Source of the DNA: Halichondria panicea
Lineage: Eukaryota; Porifera; Demospongiae; Suberitida; Halichondriidae
DNA length: 64,000 nt
Reading direction: 5' to 3'
Assembly (NCBI RefSeq): GCF_963675165.1
Contig: NC_087388.1
Coordinates: forward strand, 620,001-684,000
Part shown: piece by piece, positions 32,834 to 64,000 of the stretch
Numbering within the stretch: position 1 is the first letter of the stretch
Layout: each line of letters begins with the position of its first letter
Made by a program: the position numbers and the translations under genes
The notes under the pieces: generated by a model
Databases searched by the model: none
Seen by the model: the letters and a program-made list of their open reading frames with translations, nothing else
Told to the model about the DNA's origin: nothing

Positions 32834-35360
32834 GGGGGGGGGGGGGTAAACATAATATAATACATGTAACAATATACACTGCTTTGCTATTGAGCAATAG
32901 TGGTGGATATACTCACTAACAAGACTACACACATTTGAGGCCACATTAGCGCTACAACACCCTGTAGGTTGTAGGGATGCAAGGACCTCCCATAGGTCAC
33001 TCACAACCACTTTTACAGTAAATATGAACACTCAATAAATAAACAGAAGATCAAATTAGATTAAAAAATAAAGCAGGGTCAGTTTTAGAATGAGACTATG
33101 AAATCTCCCAGTATCCCTTATATGGAAGTGGTACAATACCCAGTAAAATAGTAGCACTCACGAGAATGGCCTTGTGACATCGTCCACACACCACTCTCAT
33201 TCGGTCCGTGTTGATTGGTCGGATGTCAATGGTTCCCACTCCAATGGTGCGCTTACTACATGGGAAGAGAATGAATGATGTAATAGCATAGCTTTACTTT
33301 GATCGACCATAACCCTAGTTCTGGTGATCCAATCTCAGTAATTTTATTATTTCTGAAAGCTTAGAGTGAGCTCTTTCAAACGATGTATTCAGCTCATAAT
33401 TTTAAATGGACCCAAATTTGACAATTTCCCTCTAATATTAATAGCCCACGCTTTTTTGTCGAAAATAGGCCCAAAAATGAACTTTAATTTTAATATACGA
33501 CCTCTTTGTAAGCTTTCATAAAACCATAAAATCAATGAATTCAGACAACCACAAGGCAAGTTACGGCCTCTCAAAGATACAACGACGTTTGGATCGCATA
33601 CAAGGGTTAACCGGCTCTCTGAAGTACGGTTACCTCGATATACCGGCCATTTGGTTTGGCACGGATTGCTAGCTGTTTACTGCACATTAGACATAATAGT
33701 ACAGTTGTGTATGTCCTATGTCATAACTTTCATAACTTAATAATAATTTTGATAACCAAATGGCCGGTATATTGAGGTGGCCGTACTTCAGAGAGCTGGA
33801 ATAGCAAGAGTCTACTGTGTCAAAGTTTAAAAAGTAATTTCCTTTCAGACTAATGTCATAAGGGAAGCTGTGAATAATGTATGGACTAGGGAAGCTGTGA
33901 ATAACATAAATGGCCTGTACAGTACGTACAACTCGACTAACCAGTTCTCTCTTGGACAGACGACTCTAGAGGCCGTGTTGGAGCAGGTTAGGAGGCAATT
34001 GCAGGGACACCTCACATATTTCTTGCCATTGGGGGGAGGGGCAATGGGCTGTATGGAATAAAATCACATAGTTGATTTCTCTCAGCACTGCCAGTGTATG
34101 ATGTTTTGAAAGTGATTGCTATTAAGAGTGGAGGCTTGATATTCACACTCACAAAGAGTTAACATACTAGCCATCCAGCACTATCAAAACACAGTGAGAA
34201 ATCACCAAAAAGTGATGGGATCGATGACCTATATTTACACGTATGCTTATTGGATATCTAATAGCGTACCATATAGCGGGTAATTTTCGTGGGGTAAAAA
34301 ATTTACTGTTTTCGCCGAAATTTTTTTCTTACAATAACTTAAGCGTGGAAACCGGAATGCAAATGCAGTACAGACAATGAAAGCAGCTTTACGGTAGTTT
34401 GAAATTGCCGAAAAGAATACTTGCACGTATGCTTACTGATACGTACCCCTACATGTAGAGTGTTGTTACTAAAAGTAACTGGTGGTGTAATTAATAATCA
34501 TACAATATACCGTATTACTAGAATGTTTTGTGAGCATCAAACATTTGCGAACTTTGCGAGGGTTGATCAATTCGCAACCATAAAATCTAAATTATTATTA
34601 CACACGATCCTTGCCAGAACGCAATAGTTAGATCGCAAAGGGTCAAATGTTCTGCTGATTTGGCTCATTCGCAAAGGTTTTTCACCCGCAAAATATTCTA
34701 GTAATACGGTAATTATCTTACTGTGGCTTCTCGGCAGTTTCCACACTTGACGACTCGTGTTTGTGATCCTGAGCCAACGTGAATGACGTGCTGACACACA
34801 CGACACTGTACGAACATGGTCTGCCCCCCACTACTACCCCCCACAGAGTATGGGGGCGGCTGAACTGCCCCGCCCACTTGAGGGACTCCAGAGTTGAGAC
34901 CAACGTTGTACGGTACTGTAGAATGAAAAGAAGTATATTGAATGTAACCGTGACAAACATTATTTTATTGACAATAACAACAGACAATCAAGTTGGATAC
35001 ACAGCATCGGATGTTGATTATAGTAGGCGTGGCAAGAAGGGGTTCAGGTTAGCTACGGTAAAGTTATAATTATCTAGGACATTCAGTGTATCCGACATCA
35101 TCCCATTATTGTGTGTGGGGGGGAGCTAGCTGTCGGTATGTTCAGTATCTTCATGACCTAGACTGCACACTAACATTCAACCCTTGATACTAACACACCC
35201 TTAGGATCAGGAGTGGTGTTAACAGCTACAGTTCAAGTACAGAACCTATGTACTTATTTTTAATAGTCATACCAGGGGCTACAGGCTCCTCATAGGGAGG
35301 TGGCTGCTCTATTGGGGCGACAGGAGAGGGACCCGTCAGTAGTGGCTTAGTCTCATCCAT
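31362..35360 (-). CDS. Type I PtdIns-4,5-bisphosphate 4-phosphatase (TMEM55/PIP4P family)
   Basis: Nine exons: 35360-35273, 34915-34722, 34048-33942, 33255-33162, 32726-32680, 32391-32301, 31746-31713, 31594-31574 and 31441-31362; 251 residues, all phases consistent. The order matches human TMEM55: an acidic-dileucine plus PPPY N-terminus (DETKPLL, QPPPYEE), paired-cysteine zinc modules ([34 protein letters not shown]), then two membrane helices ([14 protein letters not shown] and [15 protein letters not shown]). The catalytic CX5R is CSNTASR within [20 protein letters not shown]. The family acts on late endosomes and lysosomes, removing the 4-phosphate from PI(4,5)P2. The acceptor before 32726 follows about 90 bp of (CA)n with no ordinary pyrimidine tract. 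Confidence 0.92.
32741..32829. repeat. (GT)n microsatellite beside a PIP4P splice acceptor
   Basis: About 90 bp of GT/TG dinucleotides, then a run of G near 32834-32846. On the coding strand this is poly-C followed by (CA)n ending about 15 bp before the acceptor CAAAG at exon 32726. Confidence 0.9.
33300..33590. repeat. Interspersed ~290-bp repeat, copy 3 (PIP4P intron)
   Basis: More diverged than the copies at 2950 and 22800, but keeps CTGAAAGCTTAGAGTGAGCT, GGACCCAAATTTGAC and GGCCTCTCAAAGATAC. Confidence 0.7.
33611..33799. mobile_element. MITE with ~46-bp terminal inverted repeats (PIP4P intron)
   Basis: CCGGCTCTCTGAAGTACGGT at the left pairs with GTACTTCAGAGAGCTGG at the right, and ATACCGGCCATTTGGTT pairs with AACCAAATGGCCGGTAT. 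The element is about 189 bp. The target duplication is unclear. Confidence 0.8.
34508..34711. mobile_element. MITE, TACCGTATTAC family, complete copy 1
   Basis: 204 bp with inverted ends TACCGTATTACTAGAAT and ATTCTAGTAATACGGTA. The interior has CGCAATAGTTAGATCGCAAA. It lies in a PIP4P intron, ending about 10 bp from the donor of exon 34915-34722. Confidence 0.88.
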
Positions 35361-36495
35361 CTCTCTCAGAGAGGGCCGGCCAGGGAGGGGGTACGGTATA
35401 AAGGAGCTTGAAGATACACTATTTAGGCTGACTGAGCAAAGGACAATCATGTGACTGTGTATCAAATTTCAAAATAGGTAAAGATCGTTAAATAGCCCCA
35501 CCCACACTTCTTCCTTTGTTATTTTTTATCACCGCCCTCAAATGAAACTTGGTGTACGAGATTAGGAACAGGGTCGATATTCATAGAATTGAAATTTAAT
35601 AAGCAATTTCAATAATAATTTTATTTATTATTAAACAGAGAAGTGAAGAAACAGTGAATGATGATGATATAATGATGATCTGTTAACTAATTATAATTAT
35701 TGTGAGACCACAGTAAATAATGCACACAGAGACTACGCAAAGAAAGAGCATGGGTAGCAAATAAAATATTATTATATATAAAAGATACAGAAATTTCAAT
35801 ACACACACACACTAAAACCATAGAACTTATAAGGATCGTGAAAACAGTAAAAAGAGAGAGAGAGAAATATGATACAAACGTAATGAGTGTCCAGTGGGGT
35901 GCAGTTTATTGCCTGGCTAACAAAAATGAAACCTGTTTCATTTATTCTGTGTGCGAATGGTAGAGGGTTTTGGGACTTTCTTGGAGCACTGTAAGGAGAG
36001 AGAGAGAAATGGTCAAAAATGAACATGAACCACAATACCAAACAAATAGCCATAGACAGTGACATTTTACCACAACATCCCGTTATAATCATACCACAAA
36101 AATATACTGCAACACATTAATTTTATGCATGCAGCCATTGGTTGAAGGTTTTTAACAGCCAGTGCTTGGGCATATTTCAGCTGTTTATCAGTGAGTGCAT
36201 GCATGGGCACAGTCAGACTAATTGTCTACAGGTCAAGTGAATAAGTTAATTGTGTCTGCATAGGCAGGACCATTATTAGCCACCAGATAGTGAAGTACTA
36301 CACTAGATAGTGAACTGTGCCACAATAGCCTGAAACCTATTCAGCTGAACACAACAAAAGACCAAGCATGAATGCCTTCTATCAGCTGCTAAATGGACAA
36401 AAGCTCTTAGATCAAGTAACATATGCATTACAAAAAGCACTGCAGCATATGGGATTATTTTTTACGACTTTTATAGACTATAATTATGTATACAT
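35361..36495. other. Intergenic region between PIP4P and Iroquois-like 2
   Basis: AT-rich, with GAGAGAGA runs at 35853 and 35997. The open frames lack coding character or splice support. It holds the PIP4P promoter and the 3' UTR of the homeobox gene. Confidence 0.5.
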
Positions 36496-37748
36496 TTATG
36501 GGTTAGGTGTGAACTTACTAGTTGGTTCAGACGAGGCACATTCTGGTAGGATTTGTGAGTCTGGCGAGTGTTGCTGTTGGAGGCAATTGTAAGAGCCATC
36601 ATTCATGTCCAGGGATGTCTGACTTCGTAGCGGGTCGCTCGAGTAAACTTGTGCAGTGAGTGGAGAGTGAAGTGGAGCAATGTTTTGGCTGCTTTGTCTT
36701 TGTAGCGGTAGACTCGACAGTGCAGAGGTGGTGTGCAGTACTTGTGATGCAGATGAGGGCAACATGGCAGGCCAGTTTGGATTCGGTACTCCGATGAGAG
36801 GTTGTGCAAAAGTGGAGCGTTGCTGCGGTGCACCGTATAGACTTGAAGAACTGATAGTGCTGCAATAAGCCGTGGAAGAATCGGGGGAATATACATTGTT
36901 GATTGTAGGTTGTTGTCCGTTGCCGAGTAGTGATTGCCCTCGGATGGCGCTAAGGTTTGACAAACTGGCAGCTGATGTTTGGTTGGACGAGTAGGTTGAA
37001 TTGAGTGCTTGTGGGTAGAGATAAGAGCTTGCACCATACGAACCTACAATAGAAAATTAATCATGACGATGAGCATCTGTTCGGAAATTGCTCAGAACAT
37101 GAAAAATAGAGCCATCAAAATCATATTAACATGGACACTAACATTGATTGTTTGTTCTTCAACATGCAAAACAGATAATTTCAAAACAGCATGCTCCCAT
37201 GATAAACACACAACAGTTATTCTTTTACCTGACACACTTCCATGATAGCCACTGTCAGAGCTAGCCATTGATACAGTTCTTGCAGACTGAGATGGAGTGG
37301 AGAAGAGGTCCACAGTGAAGGTCGAGCGTCCCTCCAGCCAAATCTTCATGCCTATCTTCTTGATTCGTCTTCTTGCATTAGCAAACCAAGTGGAGAGTTG
37401 GGTCAAATTCATGCCAGAGTAATAGCCTAGATATTGTTTCTCAGCTTTCGTGGGGTAAGGATTGGACTGGTGCTCCTCAATCCATTTTACCTGTAGAGGG
37501 AGAATTGCAAAACTTAAACACAAGGTCTCCTTCATACAGCTACAGTGCAGTGAAGACACAACAACAGTCTAGGCCACTTTGGTTATTGCTAGGGAATACA
37601 GAAGCGTGACAACTGCATGGAGGTAGATTGCACTCACCAAGATAGCAGTATTCCTCATTCTGGTTCTGCAGTCGACTGGACGGTATGAGTGGTAACCTGC
37701 TGGGGCTCTGTGTAGCTTCTCAAGACGGCTAAGAGATGGATCGTTCAT
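36496..37748 (-). CDS. TALE homeobox protein, Iroquois-like 2
   Basis: Three exons, 37748-37638, 37490-37229 and 37043-36496, phases 0 and 1, 306 residues. The homeodomain starts near residue 30 and is split by the first intron (RNTAIL / VKWIEEHQSNPYPTKAEK). Helix 3 reads LTQLSTWFANARRRIKK, very close to Iroquois TQVSTWFANARRRLKK. The TALE loop tripeptide lies in NPYPTK. The tail is Ser/Gln-rich. It differs from the neighbour at 29558 in having an intron inside the homeodomain and the canonical ANARRR. The two genes, on opposite strands around PIP4P, look like an old local pair. No IRO box was recognised. Confidence 0.87.
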
Positions 37749-38345
37749 TCTATGTTGCTAATAGCGTGTTTGATGACTACAAGACTACAAGCTAGGCTAT
37801 TTATACTACTTGCTCAAGTACAAAATACCACAAGCAACGCCCACTCAATTTCTAGATAATTATTGCGGTTTTGTGAGCTGCACAAATTGCTATAGACTTA
37901 TAAGAGAGGGCTAGCATAGATTGTGCATTGTATGCAACTTTAACATTAGCTCCAAATGAACATTAAATTAGCTGCAAATGTACAAATTCTGCAGTTCAGC
38001 TGATTATGTACAGGATAATGTAAGTCATGTGTGCGAACAGATTGTTGTGTAGTTAAAGAAAGACTCATATTAAATAGCCCTAAAGAGCATGCACTGAATT
38101 TAAACAATGGTGTCTCGATAGTGACTGGTCTATTCATGAAAATATAGAAATTTGCTGAAATATAGGCAATGGGACTCAAAAACACAATGAGTGAATACGC
38201 ACAAACAGTGCATACAGAAAAAAAAAGTAAAAAAAAAATGGAATGAAAATAACAAAGTTTATTCTGATTTGCTCATAGCTGACAGACAAATTTGAAAAAT
38301 GTAATAATCAACAATAAAAAAATTTTAGCATGAATCATAAAAACG
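37749..38345. other. Intergenic region upstream of Iroquois-like 2
   Basis: No gene seen. It holds the homeobox promoter (minus) and the 3' end of the FN3 receptor gene. Confidence 0.5.
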
Positions 38346-58276
<19,931 letters not shown>

Positions 58277-59378
58277 ATTATGATGATCTGCCACAAATGA
58301 ACTGGATCTAGTGCAGCAACTTCTCACAATCACCACGACAACCAGCACTACTGCCTGCAAAAAACAGAAAAAAATAATTATGAGCTATTTGAAGATAACT
58401 TACTTACAAAGCGTACAGGTTTGCTTAAAAGTTCTGACTATAACTATGTAGCAGTAGTTGCTTTTTATATTCTAACAGTGACCGATCAATCAACCGGAAA
58501 CACCTCCAAGCAATTCCCAGAGAACAGCAAATAGTACTAATACTTCTAGAGAGCAAATGTTTTTCAGTGTAATTACTGTGTACCAGGAAAAGCTGAGCTG
58601 TTTAATAGTAGCACTGTAATACCAGGTATAGCTAGGTAATGAATAAATTGAGGAAACCTAATAATAGCTGGCTAGGCAATTACCTTAAAGCCTTATAGCG
58701 TATATCAGGAGTAGATACATTATATAAGTGGGAGGGTGGGCCACAACTATATAAGGCTTCTTCCCCGCAATGTTACTATGTACACATAGCGCGCACACAC
58801 ACCCCCACACACACACACACCCCCACACACACACACACTAGTAGCTGGTAACCCATTCTTAATTTAATTCACTGAACTGAACCGTAGATCATTACTTCAC
58901 TTCCTAGTAAATTAACATACCACAAAATACTTTACAAACGCATTCGTCACTTTCATAATGTATATGGGTCGCAAACCCTGGCCATTTTAATGAGACCCTC
59001 AGAAGCTACATGCACAATATAAGTTACAGCAAGAACAGCCACCACTGAGAGAAACATTCTTCAATGAACTTGTCAATAGCATCCATTGGGGGAGAGCAGA
59101 GCCTGTGGTTCATAGGCAGAGCCAAAACTCACTCTAACAGGAGTAGTTGGTAGTAAGCTGTGTGTCCCCCTCTGGCGAGCTTAGTCCATTAGTAAAGGCC
59201 GTCCTTTCTCCAGTAAAAATCAATAGTACTTTGTACTGTACTGCACTGGGCCTGGGGTAGCTAGGAGTGAGTCACTTGAGGGGCTTCAGTACAGTTGGGG
59301 AGTCCCCTCACAATACATAGGGGTTCCATAATTATGTTCGGCGCATGCGCAAACACACGTGGCATACAAAGCAGAGAC
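58277..59378. promoter_or_regulatory. Divergent FN3-receptor / WDR89 5' region
   Basis: Contains an acceptor-like site (TTTTTGCAG on the minus strand, near 58356), so the FN3 mRNA may have an upstream non-coding exon. An alternating (CA)/(C) tract lies at 58793-58838. GCGCATGCGC at 59341-59350, an NRF1-type palindrome, lies 28 bp before the WDR89 start codon and is a likely core-promoter site. Confidence 0.5.
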
Positions 59379-61871
59379 ATGGCTCTGACTAGCAAGAGTA
59401 AACCTACCTTTCCCAAGCTGACTCTAAAGAGCTCAGTGGAGTTTGACTCGGGGAGAAGAGAGATCTATGTGTTGTGTATCACTGGTACCAACAAGTAAGT
59501 CTGCAGATGAAGGGCTTGACACATTCACAACTCTAACCAAGAGGCTGTAATTATATATAAAACGCAGTGTCTCCTCACCCGGTACCGGCTTCTGTCTGTA
59601 GTTACTAGAGAGCCGGAACGATCATGTGCCAATCCACTTTAAGGTGCGGGGGAGATTGCCTCCTGCTGCGAGTGTGTCGTTCTGTGTACCTGTCAAATCG
59701 TTCATTAAATGCCTAGCATATGCTTACATCAACAAGAACAAGAGCGTTGATGTATCAATAATTCAACGCTGCAGAGCATAGTTGACCTAATTTTATTATT
59801 TTTCTTCATACAGAGATCTGGATGGTACGATTGCAGCTTCAGGTATGACCTTGTGTTATCAGTCATAATAATATTATATCTAGCAGTCACATACGTACGT
59901 AGCAGCTTCTAATACTAACCAACATATTAAGCTGAAGTGTTGGTATGGTTTCCCCAGGTTCTAACAATTGTATTAACGTGTACACGAACAGAGGCAGTGG
60001 ACTGGAAGTTGCCTACCAAATAGAAGGTAACACTGAATTGAAGCACAAGGAGACAGCATGGATTGACAGATTGAGAGCTCTTTCTTGATTCTAAGAGAAT
60101 GGTGGTGCATGGCCGTTTTTAGTTGGTGGAGTGATTTGTCTGCCGATAACAAAAACGAAATTTATTTCTGCAATGTACATCTATTGATTGACTTATCGTT
60201 TTGTTTGTCTGTGTAGCGTCAGGTAGAGGGGAGGGTGTGGTCAGTGGTCTGGAGTGGGCGGACAGGCAGTTGTGTGCGTCCTCCACTGATGGACATGTCA
60301 GGTGATCCAAACAGTATAACCATAGTTGTTTGACTTGTTTCTCAGTAACAATTACCACGTGTAGTAAACATGTATAATTATGTGATTTTATCACTTAGAT
60401 TATGGGATACAAGAAAGTCCAGCAAAACTCCCACTAGTACATTTCAAGGTAATTCAATAATTATAGTCCACTATGGCGTGGATTTATTACACAAATGCCT
60501 CAGGCTATAACCACGAGCCCTTCAATTGTGTGAGCTCTGATATGAGTGGGTCGTTAATTGCAGCTGGCTCTGATTTGGTGGGGGAAGATGCAGCTATATA
60601 TATCTGGTATGTGGACACATTATTTTATTGGCTTTCATTCTGGTGACTTTATAGGGACTTACGAATGGGGAGAGATCCGATTGGTCAGTTTACCGAGTCA
60701 CATAGCGACGACATTGTAGCGGTACGTACTAATCATTATGTCATAGGATCAGAGAGTCCATTAGCATCCATCGTGTATGCGATCACCAGTTACAGTCACA
60801 AGTTGAATGAATCATATCCCCCATACAGGTACAGTTCAAGCCAGACTCCACCTACTCCCTTGCCTCAGGCTCTACAGTAAGACCATCAAAGAAATGGTTT
60901 CACTATTAAATTCTCCCTGCATGTTGTTATGTATGGTTGATGTTGATTTGAATTTGATGTTTTAAGTTATGTTGATTTAAAATTGGAATTGTTTCCCTCT
61001 ATTCAGGATGGGCTGGTGTGTCTGTTTGACTTGCATACAATGGAGGAGGAAGAAGCTGTCATCTCTGTCAAGAACTCAGAGGCCTCCGTATGCAAGGTTG
61101 GCTTCTGCGGACTTAACCACCTGTACTGTCTGACCCACGAGGGAGGATGTGTGGTCTGGGAGAATGCAGAGGTGTGTGGGGTACTGTCAGCTCCCCCTTT
61201 TTTCCCATTCTCCCCTACTCTTTCCCTTTCTCCCCCATCAATATCCCTCACTCTCTTCCCCTTCTTTTCCATGTTCATTTCTCTTTCTTTAGGTGGAACC
61301 ACTTTATACTGATCGTAATGTGAAGAACACCATTCAGGTAATCTCACAATTATTATTATTGGTAACATTTGTAAGACCACCACCACCCCCCCCCCCCCCC
61401 TTGCACAGGACGAGTTTGGAGTGGATATTGACTACCTAGTGGACTATCATTACCAGTCATCGTCAGACGAGCTCTTCCTAGTGGGCGGGGACAATAGGTA
61501 CGTTATAGTTTTAACATGACCCAATTTTAAATATCATAATTGGTACGAGATTCTAAACAAGGTTGCTGTGTTACTATCCTCGTTCCATACAATAACGAAA
61601 CCCCTCCCCCTGTGTAGTGGTGGAGTGAGAGTGCTCCACTGTGAGGACATGAAGTCTCCCAAACCCGTTGGCCTATTTATTGGCGGTCACACGGCAACAG
61701 TTCGAGCTCTCTACTGGGACAGCACAGTAAGCAACAGTCCCACTACGCCCCCTCAGTCATTTAGCTTTTTCTTTTTTCTTTTCTACACGCTGCTTTAATT
61801 GTGTCCAGGTGGATGGCGAGACTCTGGTGACTGGGGGAGAGGATGGGCTAGTGTGTCTGTGGACGTTGTAA
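59379..61871 (+). CDS. WDR89: WD-repeat protein 89
   Basis: Thirteen exons: 59379-59494, 59814-59842, 59958-60026, 60217-60301, 60399-60448, 60504-60606, 60655-60721, 60829-60876, 61007-61171, 61293-61337, 61409-61497, 61618-61726 and 61809-61871; all phases agree, about 345 residues. WD repeats are readable: TIAASGSNNCINVYTNRG, LCASSTDGHVRLWDTRKSS, LIAAGSDLV-EDAAIYIWDLR, TESHSDDIVAVQFKP, SLASGSTDGLVCLFDLH, LYCLTHEGGCVVWE and LVTGGEDGLVCLWTL. ETHSDDV, SGSSDGLVNVFD and GGHAATVRS in human WDR89 match by position. The molecular role in the family is poorly known; a beta-propeller scaffold is expected. It lacks the basic C-terminal extension of the human protein. The acceptor before 61409 uses a poly-C tract. 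Confidence 0.92.
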
Positions 61872-62331
61872 TCATAGTTGAGTCGAACTTGTTCTTTTTT
61901 TATATATATTTCTGTGTGTATATCATGCAACATCACTTAATGGTTGATCTGCAATGCACATATGTGTGTATAGTTTGTGTATCATTATCATCGAAAATTA
62001 TCCTGGAAAAATATTTGTTTGTTTGCAAATGCTAAGTGTATAAAATGCAGTTCCTTTGGAAAGTGTACGGCATTACACACCTCTGGCTCTGATTGGTATG
62101 TGACACTTCACAAGGGAATTATTGTATGCTTGTTAATTATAATTATAGTCTTGAAGTTTATCTGTTGTGCATTTTAGTGAAATGTGATGGTATGTATGTA
62201 TACAGTGTATAGATATTATTTATGCTCCACAAACCATTGCATTGCTGCATGCATTCACAGTGATAGCTAAACTACTAAATCTGATCCTTGCAGCTCCATT
62301 CACAGTGATAGCTAAGCTACTAACTATCAAG
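61872..62331. other. Intergenic, WDR89 to CAP gene
   Basis: AT-rich. A direct repeat, TTCACAGTGATAGCTAA-CTACTAA, occurs at about 62256 and 62299, just before the CAP start codon. No gene was seen. Confidence 0.5.
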
Positions 62332-63706
62332 ATGTTGTCTGTTGCCCTCTCTCTCTGTCTCCTGTTTGCTGCAGTGTGTGGCCAGACTAAACTCTCTGGA
62401 GCAGACAAGCAAGAGCTACTGGAGGCACACAACCACTTCAGGAGCAAAGTCAACCCCATTGCAACCAACATGGAGATGATGGTAACTATGACTTCAACAG
62501 AATAGAGCCAATTCTACAGATGATTAATGCGTGCTATTGTTGACAACAACTTATTTTTTCTCAGGTTTGGAATAACGAACTAGCTACAGTGGCCCAAACA
62601 TATGCAGAGCAGTGTGTGTTTGAGCACAATACTGACAGGGTGTCACAACAAAACACCTTCACTAGTGTGGGAGAAAATATTCTGCTCTCCCAAGAGAACC
62701 CAGTCAACAACTACACAGGACTGGTTGGCGAATGGCAAAACCAGGGAGCTGATTACGACTATCCAATGAATACCTGTTCTGTATCTGCAGTGTGCGGAGC
62801 TTATACCCAGGTGTGTCTGTGGCAGTCCAACTTTAATAGTGGAGTTTATGATTATATTTTGCTGCATGTAATGTAATGACAGAGGAGGTCCGACACGAGT
62901 ACCTCGATTAGGTTAAAATTGAGTTAATTAGTCACACGCAACAATGACTTTACTGTTGAATTTTGCATGTGACCAAGCCTAATCGAGGTACTCGTGTCGT
63001 ACCTCCTCTGATGTAATGAGTGGTCAGTAGGCTGCGTATATAATCATGTTATAATTATATAGCTACTGTTGCTGACTCCACCTCCACCCCCCCCCCAGGT
63101 GGTGTGGGCTAATTCGAACAATGTCGGCTGTGGTGTGTATCGCTGTAATAATAGTACGATTGGTCTCTTACTCGTCTGCAACTATGGACCAGCGTAAGCA
63201 ATTGTCTTAATGTCACGATTGTTATGTAGTCTGTACATGTAGTCAGTCAATGGCTGGTTGTTTAGCTACTGCTGTATAGCGGGTAATTCCCAGGGGTCAA
63301 AACATTCACTATTACAGTAATTATTTACCACTTTATAGGGGCAACTTTATTGGTCAGAGTCCCTTCATGACAGGAAATCAATCGTGCTCTGCCTGCCCTC
63401 CGAATAGCACCTACTGTGAGAGCAACCTGTGCAGTAAGTGTACATGAGATTGTCCAATACAAGTACTAACCTACTGTACACTTAAGTTCTTTAAATTCTT
63501 AACATTTTTGCTGATTGATAATATTATGTGTCAAGATTATTTCTCCAGCTGCTTCGCCTCCTACCCCCACCATGGATCCAACCACCACCATGGTAACAGT
63601 TTCCATGGAATCGACTACCACAGACTCGTCTGCCATCATAACTGCTGGCCCCTCTATAGTGGTCGTCATGGCTGCATTGTATGCCACCCTCAAGCTAGTT
63701 ATGTGA
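62332..63706 (+). CDS. CAP/SCP-domain protein, secreted or GPI-anchored
   Basis: Five exons, 62332-62481, 62565-62810, 63099-63193, 63339-63433 and 63549-63706; phases agree, 247 residues. A signal peptide (MLSVALSLCLLFAAVCG) precedes a CAP domain: LLEAHNHFRSKV, MVWNNELATVAQTYAEQCVF, VGENILLS, CGAYTQVVWANSNNVGCGVY and LLVCNYGPAGNFIG. The His and Glu of the CAP cavity appear in AHNHFR and VGENI. CAP proteins occur in venoms, immunity, fertilisation and lipid binding; no specific role can be claimed. A Cys-rich piece (CSACPPNSTYCESNLC) follows, then a Thr-rich stalk and a hydrophobic C-terminus (SIVVVMAALYATLKLVM), which looks like a GPI-anchor signal or short TM tail. Confidence 0.87.
62880..63010. 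mobile_element. 131-bp MITE with CAGAGGAGG ends and 9-bp target duplication
   Basis: Ends CAGAGGAGGTCCGACACGAG and CTCGTGTCGTACCTCCTCTG are inverted, extending inward through TACCTCGATTAGG / CCTAATCGAGGTA. ATGTAATGA flanks both sides (62871-62879 and 63011-63019). It lies in CAP intron 2. CAG ends suggest hAT, though a 9-bp duplication is one longer than usual for that superfamily. Confidence 0.88.
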
Positions 63707-64000
63707 ACTTGTCAGTTGAACATTTACAAAACATTAAGTTAACTGTATAGTATTATACATGTTTAGGATCTAGAATACAGTGTTGAAGATCATTGTGAGA
63801 CTTTTTAGGTGCCAATATCATGTAGGTTGTGCCTTATGGAGCTCCACTTGTTAATAGTGTAGCGACACTTAAAGCGCCACTATATTTGTGGCGCGGTTTG
63901 CATAATATAATTATAGCCTCAAGCTGTGAATTATAACTAAATGTTATTGAACGTGGGGGAGGGGGGAGATTCGTATGGAAATACACAGTGTGCCTTGTGG
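63707..64000. other. 3' flank of the CAP gene, no gene seen
   Basis: Short AT-rich stretch. GTGTAGCGACAC and AGCGCCAC...GTGGCGC inverted motifs lie near 63857-63895. No coding region was seen. Confidence 0.4.

Noticed and set aside
32663-33031. Long histidine/threonine-rich ORFs over (CA)n tracts (also at 41280, 45241 and 50241)
   Set aside because: They are translated dinucleotide repeats. The real coding there is short PIP4P or FN3 exon sequence in one frame, ending at the splice site.
33870-34061. Plus-strand ORF in the PIP4P region
   Set aside because: It is antisense to the exon encoding the CX5R motif (34048-33942), whose frame, phase and family match are clear on the minus strand.
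35796-36092. Minus-strand 98-aa ORF between PIP4P and the homeobox gene
   Set aside because: It has hydrophobic low-complexity composition, no splice partners and no recognisable motif; probably chance in AT-rich DNA.

Overview
The window is animal nuclear DNA. Genes are split by short GT-AG introns (two GC-AG), are AT-rich between exons, and include TALE homeobox genes, a PSKH1-like kinase, a CEP72 homologue, a fibronectin type III receptor and a PIP4P/TMEM55 homologue. The compact layout, divergent sequences and two Iroquois-like TALE genes suggest an early-branching metazoan, most likely a demosponge. Species cannot be fixed from sequence alone. All exon models were built by eye from reading frame, splice phase and remembered family sequence.

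Layout. 1-8.2 kb: CEP72 (minus, 3' end beyond the window) is divergent from a pyruvate dehydrogenase phosphatase (PDP1), followed by mitochondrial transcription elongation factor TEFM. 8.8-16.5 kb: a tandem array of three copies of an intronless type II membrane protein gene with an MDDD motif (putative glycosyltransferase-like, minus strand), each followed by a decayed copy of another gene's exons and broken up by TIR elements. 16.5-20.7 kb: an unidentified 6-exon gene, a small glycine-rich membrane protein and a PSKH1-like kinase. 21.6-24.7 kb: FEN1. 24.9-29.3 kb: two more copies of the MDDD family around retroelement debris and a chimeric duplication that joins FEN1 exon 1 to a copy of the homeobox gene's 5' end. 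29.5-37.8 kb: two Iroquois-like TALE homeobox genes flank a nine-exon PIP4P phosphatase gene. 38.3-58.3 kb: one 13-exon gene for a type I membrane protein with about six FN3 domains and large, repeat-filled introns. 59.4-63.7 kb: WDR89 and a secreted or GPI-anchored CAP/SCP protein.

There is no operon logic. Functional links are limited to PDP1 and TEFM (both mitochondrial, adjacent, same strand) and the two homeobox genes, which look like local paralogues. The notable features are the young MDDD gene family and its duplication scars, the abundance of small TIR and foldback elements inside introns, and splice acceptors whose pyrimidine tract is a (CA)n or poly-C microsatellite.
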